Of a stretch of 64,000 bases of DNA, positions 34,968 to 46,110 are shown piece after piece; position 1 is the first letter of the stretch, and every line of letters starts with the position of its first letter. Under the pieces are notes generated by a model. The model was not told where the DNA came from and did no database searches. It saw nothing but the letters and a program-made list of their open reading frames with translations. Source of the DNA: Chytridium lagenaria (lineage: Eukaryota > Chytridiomycota > Chytridiomycetes > Chytridiales > Chytridiaceae); assembly GCA_025449115.1 (NCBI GenBank), contig JAHLKC010000056.1, positions 1-64,000 of the forward strand, given 5' to 3'. Made by a program: the position numbers and the translations under genes.

Positions 34968-37548
34968 TCACATCATAAACTTTCTCAACAATGGCCACAC
35001 CCCTATCCCAGCCAGCGTCACCACCCCTTGCATAAAGCTGATCCCCAGTTTCAAACCCAAGAATCTTGATCACTTTTAACCGGTTATCATTCTCTACCGC
35101 CAATCCCACAGCATTCAACGCTGAGCATGTTTCGTACAAGTCTGCTCGTCGCGTAACGCAGATGGATGTGACGTTGGTGTCGCGATATATACGCGATCTC
35201 AGTCTCAATGTCAACCTTTTGGAGGTTAGGTAATAAGGAGGTCTATAACGTACTTTGCGTTGAGCGAGAAAGAGACCGGCGCGTTTCCTGCTTTCGTTGT
35301 ATTTGTTGCCGTAGATAATCTATAAAACTATTCAGCCCCAGACTAAATTCTACATGAGCCACTCAAACCATTCCTCCAATAAGCCCTGACAATGAAAAGG
35401 AATGCAGAATCACATATCTAGGAGGACGCTTAGTTTCAACTTATTTTTTTGAAGACTTGCGCGTATACGGAATTCTCGACCGTTCCTTGAATAATGTAAC
35501 TCTGGATAAGCGCGATCGCCACTAATAACCCCACGTACTAAACAGTTTAGATAAAAGAAAAATGGGATATGAACTCACCACAAGGAAGAAACCAGTGTAC
35601 GCAGAGATACGGCGAAAGTAGCTTAACCCCCAGTCTTGCAAGCAAGCTCGTAAGTACCTGATGTAAAAATGTGAGTAATGATCAACGTTGCATTTCACTG
35701 CTTATATAAAAACTAAGTAAACTCACCACCACGCTGCAACATTATGCGCCCTATCCATCGGAATCTTCACAACTTCCCCTTTAACCATTACATACCCATC
35801 ACTCATCACTGCCGAAAGCCTCCGTTGAAAATACTCTCTTCGTCTGAAGTCTGAAACCCCCACCACCAAGAACCCAAAATGACTCGCCATCACCGTCATT
35901 CCAATTAATGCAGCGCATAAATGGAGAATGAAAGTCAAGGTGATGGTTTGAGGTGTCCAATCTATTTGAGTCTGAAAATGTGTGAGGAAGGGGGAAGGGG
36001 GAGTGAAGGGCGCTTACCAATGTGGTTGTGTTTAGGAAGAGGGAGAGGAGGGGAATCGAGGTGTGTAGAAGACCCGGGAGGAACATCCAGTTGGTGGAGA
36101 AGGAGAGGGATACGGATTCATCGAGGATTCCAGTAGCAACGTCCCATAAGGCAACGTTATGGACTTTCTCCACTTCATTCTCTGCCTTTATCCCTTGAAA
36201 TTCCTCTGGTATTAAATCATTTGGCGAGTTCAACGTATCTGCAGGTAATCTTGGAGCGGAAAGAAGAGTCGGTAGGCGTTGCAAATCATCGAGGACCATT
36301 GATGGCGGACGTTTCTGCGTATTTACATCCTCTGAATTTACCCATCTTCTCCATCACATCCGACGACTTCCTCACAAACTCCACTGCATCCTCCTTTGGC
36401 ACCACAATGCTCCCCACCTGCGGCACAACAAACTTTTCCGTCCTGTAACTCCCAAACCGTTCCCTCACATCATTTTGCATTGTGTTATAAGCCGTTACAC
36501 CCCGATGTTCAGAGTCAACATATTGACCACTGGCTTTCAGGCCCCCAATATCGAATTTCGCGGAAACGAGACAACATTGTTGACGAACTGAGGCGAGAAG
36601 GAGTTGCATGTCGCGCAGGGTTTCTTCGGGACGGTTCCACCCAGAGAGGAGTTGACGGCGTTGACTTGCTTCAACTTGGGTCTGTGAGAAATGAAGAGGA
36701 CCAAAGGGTAGTACCTGAGAGGGTTGGATTGGTGAGGGTTTCGGCGTATTCGATGGGAGACATGTACTAAGGGAAAGTGAGAGATGTTTAACTAGGACAG
36801 TACATACGGCGTATTTTATGGCAATGACAATATAACGAAGGAATGTCGATATGTTGAAAATAGCCAACTGAATCCATGAAAACGTCCTGTTATCCACAAG
36901 CGCAATGATGTTTACGACGAGCAAACATATCATTAAACCCTAGACCCACGATTAAAGTTAAAATATCAGCAAATCTTTTGCTTACAATCTGCATAATCGT
37001 CACCAAGATACTTCCCCCATAAATGAAATGCCTGTTTCGACATACAACCCTCACCCGCGCGTCAAATGCGAATAACGTCACAAAGGGTTGAAAATAATGC
37101 AAGAAGAGCTCCTGATATCATCAGCGTTTCGTAAATCATACTATACTCACTGTCGTAAACGCTACAGGGTTGAAATCGGTTCGACTTATTGCTGCAAGGT
37201 ACGGATCAACTTGACTCACATCTACACTCATGAATCTACTTGAACCATTTCCACCACATCCAAACCTATTCGTATCGGTCGAAATTCATCATCGGTTGCT
37301 TTCACCGCTAATTCACTCGCTGAACTCCCCTTCATGATTTTTTCTAACCTCGGTGTCCGTCTCCTCAACACATCGCCCATCCCCATCGCACCTTCCGCGG
37401 GACTCACATTGGCTGAAAGAAACTCTTTTTCGAGTTGTGGATTTTGGGAGACGAAGCCGGTGGGATGTGTGAGGGAGGCGTTGGTGAGGAAGGTGCTGCG
37501 GCTGATGCCTTTGAGGTCATTCAGGGGTTTGACTTGTCGTCGAGACAT
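34968..37548 (-). CDS. Multi-pass membrane protein family, copy A (3' end frameshifted)
   Basis: Begins MSRRQVKPLNDLKGISRSTF. The family-specific cytosolic block VSPAEGAMGMGDVLRRRTP follows, then the membrane region, with hydrophobic segments near 37050 (LHYFQPFVTLFAFD), 36900 (MICLLVVNIIALVD), 36850 (LAIFNISTFLRYIVIAIKYA), 36070 (MFLPGLLHTSIPLLSLFLN), 35900 (FILHLCAALIGMTVMASHFG) and 35600. The large loop carries SQRRQLLSGWNRPEETLRDM, VRQQCCLVSAKFDIG and VPQVGSIVVPKEDA. After the fifth segment come FRRREYFQRRLSAVMSDGY and IPMDRAHNVAAWW. The last exon has a one-base loss near 35165 and a one-base gain at the AAA of 35034-35036 relative to copy C, garbling the conserved LGFETGDQL-MQGVVTLAG end. 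The aligned stop is at 34968. I do not recognise the family. Confidence 0.65.
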
Positions 37549-37552
37549 GTGG

Positions 37553-37606
37553 AATTGTCACCAGATCTGAGGAATTGTCACCATATCTGAGGAATTGTCA
37601 CCAGGT
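37553..37606. repeat. Triple 22-bp direct repeat just upstream of copy A
   Basis: GGAATTGTCACCA occurs three times at 22-bp spacing, separated by GATCTGA, TATCTGA and a third, different linker. It lies immediately before the copy-A start codon, so it is a candidate promoter/operator element or a simple tandem repeat. Copy C has no such array. Confidence 0.7.
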
Positions 37607-37837
37607 TGACTGAGCTCCGCGTGAAACGCCTCTTGGGATCCCACGGGATCCGTCCGTCTTTGTCTTTTGATTGACACACAGCACAGGCCGTTACAAGTCA
37701 ATGTGGTCGAGGGGGCAGATAGCTAGGTATCAACTTTTTGATATTGATCCTGATTCTGAGCTGTTGAGCTATTGAGTTGAGTGGTAATGTATTAATATTT
37801 TGAAAAAAAAAATTGAAGTAAATGTGAATAATAACAG

Positions 37838-37849
37838 GTCACGTGACCG
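37838..37849. repeat. CACGTG palindrome
   Basis: GGTCACGTGACC is a perfect 12-bp palindrome just outside the helicase region. Related TCACGTGATC copies lie on the other side at 41540 and 41553. Confidence 0.6.
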
Positions 37850-38847
37850 GTGTTGTTCTGATAGGACGTTACATATATTCACTGTTGTGTAATAAGGAGA
37901 TGATTATCACGTTTCCATGCATTAAATGCGGTAAGATCACTCTGTGTTGAATATGGTGGCATGATGACCTTATCAGCAAGTATTCTCATCGCGTTCATGT
38001 TATCCTCATCCGGTGCAAAATAGTTCACATCCTCCTTTGTAAGGCGTGTCAATAAAGTCAAAGTCTTCAATGACGTTGTCCGTGACAGCGCTACGTAAAG
38101 CGCAGCCTTGGACAAACCATAGGATCTCAGCATCAGATTCAACACCGAGACGCCGTCTTTAAGTGTCTGTCCTTGCAGCTTCTCTGGCGTGCAGGCGAAG
38201 AACGGGATGAAGGGTATTGTGTCAAAGTGATATACGGATTTTGGCCGGCATTGAATTTCATCTCAACGCTCCGATGCTTTGGCCGAATGGGAATTATCCC
38301 AGGATCGCATCCCTTGTATAAAACCTTGTTACAGTCACGAAGGTGGACGATGATGAAGTCTGGCAGGCTCTTCAAATGTCGAACGTTGTGCTCAGAGTGG
38401 TCAGAGGGCATACCCCCTGTGAGCATGTCGTCCTTGTTAAGCTGTACTCCTACTATTGTCGCCACTGAACCTTTTGGTATTAGCACGGTGTCTCTCACGC
38501 CGATCTTGTCCTTGTGAATGATCTTGTCTGTAAACATGACCGGCATGCCCTTAAAAAACGTCAGGGTCATGGGAATGCAATCTGTGATGTGATCTGGCAA
38601 AGAATAGTAAGACTCTTTCATGCGAGAGTGGTCGTATGGCAAAGCGCGGACAATGTAAATGGGTTCTTTCGGCGGAGACAGAGCAAAGATCATCCCGATG
38701 CGAGACAGCGGCTCTGTCCTCATTACGTGAACACACAACTGGCGCGTAATAACCGGTCTTTGCAACGTCAAGCGGCTTAGGTGGCGGATGTATCGGACAT
38801 CTTCAATGTATCTTGAATTGAGGGCGTCAGGATCAGACGTCGTTATA

Positions 38848-39121
38848 TGTCCGTATCGAAGACCGCGAACTATTCGGGTGTAATCGGGGTCGTCCCTTTG
38901 GCGCATGTTCTCAGTCAAGAAGACGCAGAAGTTAATGCTTTCAAAAACATGATATCCCTGCCGTTGATGTGGTGTTGATGCGTCTGTCCGTATCGAAGAC
39001 CGCGAACTATTCGGGTGTAATCGGGGTCGTCCCTTTGGCGCATGTTCTCAGTCAAGAAGACGCAGAAGTTAATGCTTTCAAAAACATGATATCCCTGCCG
39101 TTGATGTGGTGTTGATGCGTC
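38848..39121. repeat. Perfect 137-bp tandem duplication
   Basis: The segment starting TGTCCGTATCGAAGACCGCG at 38848 repeats at 38985 without visible differences and ends near 39121. It duplicates the helicase LTENMRQRDDPDYTRIVRGL coding block. A recent tandem duplication or an assembly artefact would both fit. Confidence 0.9.
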
Positions 39122-39988
39122 TGTAGGGATTCGGTATACTAGAAGTAACAATAAATATGCATTTCGTAGATGAAGGTACAATGGGAATGGATTTAACAGT
39201 GGACGAACCTGGTGTTCCACCGACTGGTGGAAATTGCATGAAGTCACCAAAGAAAACGGTGTGTTTTCCTCCCATCACCAAATTGGGCCAATTCTGGGTC
39301 CCTCGCACCAGCCATTTTGCGTGACGAGAGATCCATCTGACCCAGTAATTCTTGACTGACCATGGAGATCTCATCAACACCCTTCAACTTTACCGCATCA
39401 TGCCGGTCTTTGTCCATTGTGGATGGATTCCCGATGTTTCCCGTCATAGGATTAATATGTACAGTGAGTGTATGGTGGCACCGTCAACCATCATAGCGCC
39501 AATCCTAGTGAAACTTGATGTCTGAAGTGTATTCCTTCGACGCCAGATGGAGACAAACGTTAGCAGGGCGTTGATTACCGCCGACTTGCCAGAGCCGGCT
39601 TCTCCTCCAATGTATGCAATGATCTGGGTACTCATAGCATGTTTAACATGAAAGACAATGACGTGATGGCTTGATACATTGGCAAGTTAGAGCTGTTGTC
39701 GGTGGCGTCGGTCAGAAAGAAAAAAGAAATCTCCGAGCTATTGTTTCAAACGTGCTGCCAGAAGTTCAACTTGAACGAAGAGGAGACGCTGGCAATGGAT
39801 GCAAACGACTTCAGCTTGTTTGGCGGAATCCAGTCTTTTTCAGGGATCAGCAATGGATTAAGGTATGGTACCGGAGCCAAAGATTCATGAAGACGAATTA
39901 GTTGAGTTGAGGTAGATAATTGTTGAATCCTTTTGTAAAGGGAGGTCATTAGTGTGAGTAGTTACGTATGTGGCTAATTAACAATAAG

Positions 39989-40072
39989 CTCCCGTCGACG
40001 GGAGTATATAAAAGATGTAAGACTCCCTTCGACGGGAGAGTGTTGTACATATAAGACTCCCGTCGACGGGAG
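39989..40072. repeat. Three palindromes at exact 34-bp spacing
   Basis: CTCCCGTCGACGGGAG lies at 39989-40004 and 40057-40072. A one-mismatch copy, CTCCCTTCGACGGGAG, lies at 40023-40038. The 18-bp spacers are AT-rich and both end ATGTAAGA or ATATAAGA. Each unit can form a stable 8-bp hairpin stem. Confidence 0.92.
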
Positions 40073-41264
40073 GTCATGATGGGGTTCAACGCACTTTAAA
40101 TATGATGTTCCATTGTTTTGAGCTCCAATCGTGGGGTCGTTGGTCGTCAGCGCGGTATACCCGGTGTGAAATGTTTCAGGAATTAATCGATGCTGTGGTC
40201 CTGACATAGAAGTATGTGTTCCATCTGGACACCTCTGTACAGCATCATCAAATAATTGATAGATGGACGACCTTCGTTGAATTTCATCAAGCTGGCGCGT
40301 TACAGTTCTAGGGTTGTAAGGTTGGCTACGTTGAAACGTAATAAAGTTTACCCTTCACGTTCTAAATATGTGGCGTCCATTTTTGGTTGTAAGGTCTGAT
40401 AACAGCTGTTGTCCTCTGGATCCATGTCATGTTCTGGGCGATGATCCTCATGGTACGCCAATTTTTGCATCTGGTTTGGATGGTTGGGAAAAGCACAAGG
40501 ATGGTTTAGCAAACAAACATCCTCGTCACTCATTTTGTTCTGAGCATTCGTTGTATCGTTACGCGCACTTATATGAAATCCATCGACGTTCTCCTTGAAC
40601 GACAGTGCATCCAAAACCGATGAATTTGTGGCGTCCGCAACAAAGTTATTGAAGGCATGTTCCCAAAGTCCATCCACGGTGATCAAGTTTCCGAATCGAT
40701 GTGGCTTGAAAAGAACGAGCAGTATTTTAAAGTACGTTTCACGTTCAATGTCCCCTGGAGCCAGGTGTGTGATATCAGGTAGTCTCGCGTGACGACCGGT
40801 CAAAAACCAATACTGTTTTTTGCTTTGTTTTTGACGTAATGTAGGCGACCAGACTTAGGATGGGGATGTTTTAATGAGGCGGCCAACGTGCCGTGACCAT
40901 TTGTGAGGTGATAATTCTCCACTACAAATGCTAATGACAGGTCCTCCATTGTGTCGGGTCGGGGCCAGTAATCCACAGCGGCATGTTTAGTGTGAAGGGA
41001 GAGATCTGAAGGGGCGCGTTGAAGTTATTCTGTGTTATGGTAACATCAACATCCTCGGTCGTATTGTCCATCCAACTAAACACAGGTCCCAAAGAAATCG
41101 TAGAAGAATCGTGACTCCAATACGTGCTGTCGCCGCGTATCAGCAAGAGAGCACACATAGTAGCGGCCATTTCCATGGGACTAGTGAGAGAGTACATAAC
41201 AGATCGAAGAATTGCAGAGCCGACTTGACGTGGCGTCATGTCCTGTCGATCCGGTATGGTTTCA

Positions 41265-41403
41265 CTCCCGCCGAGGGGAATGAAATGAACAGCACGGAAC
41301 TCCCCTCGACGAGATTGCATAGTATTTTGAGACGTTTTATAACGACCCAATGAACTCCCGTCGACGGGAGTTTAAATATAGTTTAACTCCCGCCGACTGG
41401 GAG
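41265..41403. repeat. Second palindrome cluster
   Basis: CTCCCGTCGACGGGAG is exact at 41355-41370. Degenerate relatives lie at 41265, 41300 and 41387-41403 (CTCCCGCCGACTGGGAG). Spacings are 35, 55 and 32 bp. The cluster is at the 5' edge of the helicase-element coding fragments. Confidence 0.8.
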
Positions 41404-41599
41404 TTTATTTCATGCTATACATGACGCAATACAGACGCAATACACTTGTATTGCCGACTAAATATGACGTGATCGATAGCCACATCTACTGAAGTTGTTT
41501 TGTCATTCATTTTTACGTGTCCACTACAATGATGTCATGTCACGTGATCTAGTCACGTGATCTTGGTATAGCCATTTCCTTTTTGTTGGTCTTATGTGG

Positions 41600-41765
41600 T
41601 ACTTGTACCCATATTTATTATTTATAATTTATTCTTCTCCAAATTTATTTAAAATATATATATTTCATATTCAATTATTTATATTTATTCTTATATATTT
41701 TTCTTATTATTAATAATAAGAATATTATATGCATTAATATATCGTATTACTAATTACATATTACT
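41600..41765. other. Strongly AT-rich tract
   Basis: About 165 bp of nearly pure A/T with short runs such as AAATATATATATTTC and TTATTATTAATAATAAGAA. It could be a breakpoint, a scaffold-attachment stretch or simply intergenic DNA. Confidence 0.6.
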
Positions 41766-42360
41766 TCTTAGCCAATCATCATCCTTAGAGGAACGGACGG
41801 AGACGGATTTCTTTCGACACTCTTGGGTAGATCCCAAGAGGATATTCGCGCGGTATGCATGCCACCCCTCTCAAAGCCTAGACGTGTTAAAGCCGCAGAC
41901 TAACTGAAAACAATCATCACCCACAAATAAGATTTATTGATCAACTTATCAGGAATGATAATGTCCTCGTATGTCACTATGCACGGCGCCGACCGTTACA
42001 AGAAACTCCTCAACTCCACACCTTTGTTGTGGTTTCTGTTGCGAAGCTATCATGTCGACAATCAGACTTAAAGGAAGTCTAAACATGAAGAGACTAATAT
42101 TTGAACTATCCGAAAAATAACGAATAAAGCTACCCCGCCTCTGCACACTGGAAAGAGGGGGACAACTTCCAACGTTCATGAAAGTTTACACACAGATTTC
42201 CATCCCATATGAAAACACCGATACCAACCCTCTGTATCCGTCGCCATGATTCTCAATCGGTTGATCCCCACAAGCCTCACTGGAAATCCAGGCCACGATA
42301 ATCGCCCCACTATTCTCCACAAGGGCATGAACCCCTTTCGCCATTCCAACAAAGGTCATC
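41766..42360. other. Intergenic, presumed promoter of copy B
   Basis: No frame with splice or motif support on either strand. Confidence 0.4.
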
Positions 42361-45300
42361 ATGCAGGCAGACCATCCACCCTCCAATATGCAAGAACCCG
42401 TGCCTGATCCTACCATCGTTCATGCCATGCCACGACCGTCGTCCAAAGCCTCAGCGAAGAAGGGTATCCATCCCTCCCACATGAGTCTCAATATGACCGG
42501 CACATCCATGACAACCTTTGGATCCTCCGCATCCGCCTATGCGCTCCCAAACGCTTACAGTTCGGGGTCGTTGGCGTTCTTGGCTGGATCGAGGACGAAT
42601 CTGTCGGAGGATACAAAGCGGAGTGCGATTGATGGAGCGATGGGGGTGTTGCCGTTGGGGTTTCGGAGGGGACGGAGAGGATCAAGAGCGGTGAGTGCGA
42701 GGCTTTCGGTTTCTTCGGACAGGCAGGGGGTGGGATCGGTTGGGGGGTTGGATTCTTTTGATTTGAAGAACTCGGGGAAGAAGGAGGATCAACTGGAATT
42801 GGGGTTGGATGAGAGTGTAAAGACGATTGCGGCGACGGCTCTTCCTGAATACGAACCGCCTCAAACTGGTATGATTCGTTGCAGAGTCATATTCTTTCGC
42901 TTCATTTATATCAGAGGTGTCAACTCTTTCGCTAAAATAATCGTTTCAAGATATCACGCAACTGGACCCTTACCTCGCCGCCATTAGCCGCGCAGACTTT
43001 CAACTAGGTGCATTCGTGACAGTAAGCTATAAAATTACCTGCCACCTAAAAACTCAACCCCAAAATCCTCACAGGAATTCTTATTCCACCTCGCATTTAC
43101 AGTCTGTCCACTTTTGGCCCTTCTCCCCGTAAAGCAACTTCGCATCATGGCGAAAAACCGATCGTTCCTTCCAGGCGTCACAACATTTGTATTCATCATG
43201 CAGTCGGTATGTTTCAATCATCGTGTTTATTGAACGAACGTAATAATTCTTTGTTTTAGTGTCTCGCGCTTTCGGTGATTTTGGTCAACGTGCTGGTCTT
43301 AGGGTTTGATTGTAGATTATTTACAAGCCTTCAGTTGGGGATATTCAACGCAACAGTGCTCTTGCGGCTTATCGTGATCGCCGCAAAGTATTCAGTAAGT
43401 AATGATATGTTGTGGAATGATGATTCTAACGTCTACAAAAGTACATGTCGCCGTTAGAGTACACAGAAACCCTTACATCAACCGAAACATCTGGTTCGTC
43501 TATACCCCTTCCCGCCCCTCATAAAAACTTACTTTATGAAAGCCGAGTCCGCATCACGAAGACAAGTCTTGACGGGCTGGTCCCGTCCCACCCGCTCCCT
43601 CCGCGAAATTCAACTCCTCCTCGCATCCATCCGTCAACAATGTTCTCTCACCTTTGCCAAATTCGAAATCGGTCCCATCGATCCCCATTTCATTAAATCG
43701 GTCTCCCTGGAAGTTTTTGCACCCCCTGAAGAGTTCAAAACAGTCATCGTGGCCGCTTCCAATATCGCTGTAGATCAAGAAGTTGCATTGGAGTCGGATG
43801 ATATCCATGTCCCACACCTCGTACAGCTAGATCCACGTCGGCTGTACCAGCTCGAGACGCTATTCTTGCTATTCACACGGAAATGCAGGACCGGTATGCG
43901 TCTTTCCAACCCCAAGATTTCATCGCACCTAACGGTGGAAGCATCGTCATCCCTTCAACTTCCACCGCTGTCGCAATAGCAGGCGGTCATGAACCCTCGT
44001 TTCACGTCGGTAGACGTCAAACATCGCCCAACTTTTTGATAAAACCCCCGATAAACCCGAAGACCACCCCTTCGCCGCCCCCCCAACCTGGACTGTCGCC
44101 TCAACAGACGGATCAGCGACCTCCCCCACCTTTTCTAATTTCAGCGGTGGTCTAAACCCGTTGGAACACTCCCCCGTCCTCTCCGCATCCAACATCATCC
44201 CCTCCGAAGACCCACAAGACGACGCCAAAAGCACAGTTGACGATAAATTCGAATACAAACCCCCACCTGTCGCGCGGAGTCGTGCGGGATCGTTCCATCA
44301 TCAACGTCCAGCGTCTGCTTCAGCTGTTCATGCAAAAAGGTTGGATGATATTGGGAGCTCGAGAGTGTCCGTTGCTGTGCCCGTGAAACCCCCCGTGAAA
44401 TATTCTTTGGTGAATCAGGTCAAGTTCGTGACGGTTTGGGAGGTCGCTGAGGGAGTTATTGATGAGAGTATGGGGTTGGAAGTGCATCTGGGATGGATGT
44501 GGGTGCCTGGGTTGTTGCATACGATGGTACCTTTATGTCGCTTTGGATGGATGCAAGTGCAGGGAGGGTGAGCAACTTGTTCTCTCCCTCCTTTCACTCA
44601 TTCTTTTTTTGCGTTGTTCATATTCTCCTTTAAATTCTTTGTGATGTGTATACTTGCGCATTTAATCGCTTACGGTCATATCATCTTTTGTTTTGTAATC
44701 CAAAGGTCCCACCTTATTCTGAATGGACAACCCAAGACATCATTATCAACACCCTCATCTACTTCTTCGCCACTTACCTCTCTTTCACGTCATGTTCCTA
44801 CACTTTGGTTTCCTCATCGTCGGCATCACCGATTTCAGGCGGTAAAAAAATCCCTCCCCTTACCCTCTTCCCCACTAACCTGTTCACAGCCGCGATACTT
44901 TCAACGCCGTCTCGCCGCCATCATCGAAGACGGGTTTGTCCATGTCAGTCTCTCAAAAGACACAGAAGACCCCCAATACGTGATTCATCGGATCCCCATG
45001 GATCGACCGCAGAATGTGATTGCGTGGTGGTATTTACGGGCTTGTTTGCAGGATTGGGGGTTAACGTATTTTCGGAGGATATCGTTATATGCGGGGTTTT
45101 TCTTGGTTGTAAGTTATCTTACCCCCCACTTCTATAAACGCTAATGATGTTGAAGTATGTGTTTATTTTGATCGCAGTGGCGTTTGTGCAAATGTATTTT
45201 GTGGAAAGAGCGTTGGAGACTTCGGTGATATTGTAGGTCCTTGCTCAGTTCTCCCTTCTTTTTTCTCTAGACCATTAAAATACTGGAAGGTACGTGACGT

Positions 45301-45764
45301 TACATGGAGCCGTGTTATGTGGACTTTTAAGCATTATGGTAAGAAAAATTGCTCCAACACATCGTCGTCTAACAAACCCAGATCTTTTTCGGAGAACGTT
45401 ACAACCAAAACCGTCGACGCGCTGGTCTCTGTCTCTCACAAAAAAAGGTAACCCAATCCCCCCGCTCTTCATATCTAACATGATCCACAAGGTCGAGCTT
45501 GAATCCGAATACTCTGACATCACCCGTCGTCTTCGTATCCTCTCCCACCATCCCCAAAAACTGTCCATGGAGACCATGGAAACCCGACGAGCGCAACTAT
45601 ATGATGCAGTGAGATCGATTGAGACTGTGATGCAGACGGTGCAGAATGATAATGGGATGAATTGTATCAAGATCTTGGGATTTGAGGCTGGGGATCAGCT
45701 TTTGCAGGGGGTGTTGACGGTCGCCGGGTTTGGGGTGACGGCGGTGTTGAGGAGGTTTTTGTGA
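42361..45764 (+). CDS. Multi-pass membrane protein family, copy B
   Basis: Diverged paralog of copies A and C. It has a different N-terminus (MQADHPPSNMQEPVPDPTIV) but a matching membrane core: YLAAISRADFQLGAFVT, LVNVLVLGFDCRLFTSLQLG, FNATVLLRLIVIAAKYS, YMSPLEYTETLTSTETS and SRRQVLTGWSRPTRSLREIQ. IRQQCSLTFAKFEIGP and IAPNGGSIVIP follow in the loop, then LGWMWVPGLLHTMVPLC, DRPQNVIAWWYLRACLQDWG and YNQNRRRAGLCLSQKK-type sequence. The C-terminus is NCIKILGFEAGDQLLQGVLT then VLRRFL-stop at 45764. Introns sit at the same points as in copy C. About seven hydrophobic segments are separated by one large soluble loop. One or two frame joints in the loop (about 43815-43890, 44130-44160) are unresolved. 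Confidence 0.65.
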
Positions 45765-46080
45765 GGGGAGGAAGGGGGTTATGGGGGACTGCGTGGGAAC
45801 GTTTTATATGTTTGATAAATATAATATCGAATGTTAACTTGTTGACATACGGGCTGATAGCGCCGTGTAGGGTTTTTTATAAGACGAAGCACCACAAGTG
45901 TTGATGGCCGCGGTTGAACTCTCCCCTTTTTCTTTTTCTCTTTTCGATCATGATAACCAAGCTCCTTCTATGTGATGGGGACTCTGCGTAACAACCAGCC
46001 TGCACTGAACCGAATCTCCACAATCGGTATCGATCATGAACCCCCAAAATCCTCATTGTCAAAATCATCTTGGAAACGAA

Positions 46081-46110
46081 ATCAAAACAAAACAAAACAA
46101 AACAAAACAA
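46081..46110. repeat. (AAAAC)n run before copy C start
   Basis: Five or more AAAAC units immediately precede the proposed ATG at 46111. They would be in the 5' leader. Confidence 0.85.

Larger units (their letters stand above)
37879..41353 (-). mobile_element. Degenerate PIF1/Helitron-like helicase element
   Basis: Fragments on the minus strand follow the order of a Helitron-type PIF1 helicase. An N-terminal segment ends at 40931 (DMTPRQVGSAILRSVMYSLT). Next comes ERETYFKILLVLFKPHRFGN with LWEHAFNNFVADATNSS (40348-40803). The Walker A motif IAYIGGEAGSGKSAVINALL lies near 39600, Walker B LKGVDEISMVSQELLGQMD near 39370, and HTVFFGDFMQFPPVGGTP near 39240. Then LTENMRQRDDPDYTRIVRGL begins near 38918, and the C-terminal SYGLSKAALYVALSRTTSLK with stop at 37879. 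Several frame changes, a 137-bp internal duplication and palindromic insertions break it. No Rep HUH motif or Helitron termini were recognised, so the class is probable rather than shown. Confidence 0.7.

Noticed and set aside
38173..38780. Plus-strand ORFs across the helicase region
   Set aside because: They are antisense to clear PIF1-type helicase motifs.
39989..40072. CRISPR-like array (16-bp repeats, 18-bp spacers)
   Set aside because: Only three units, palindromic repeats, very short spacers, no cas genes and a eukaryotic intron-bearing context.
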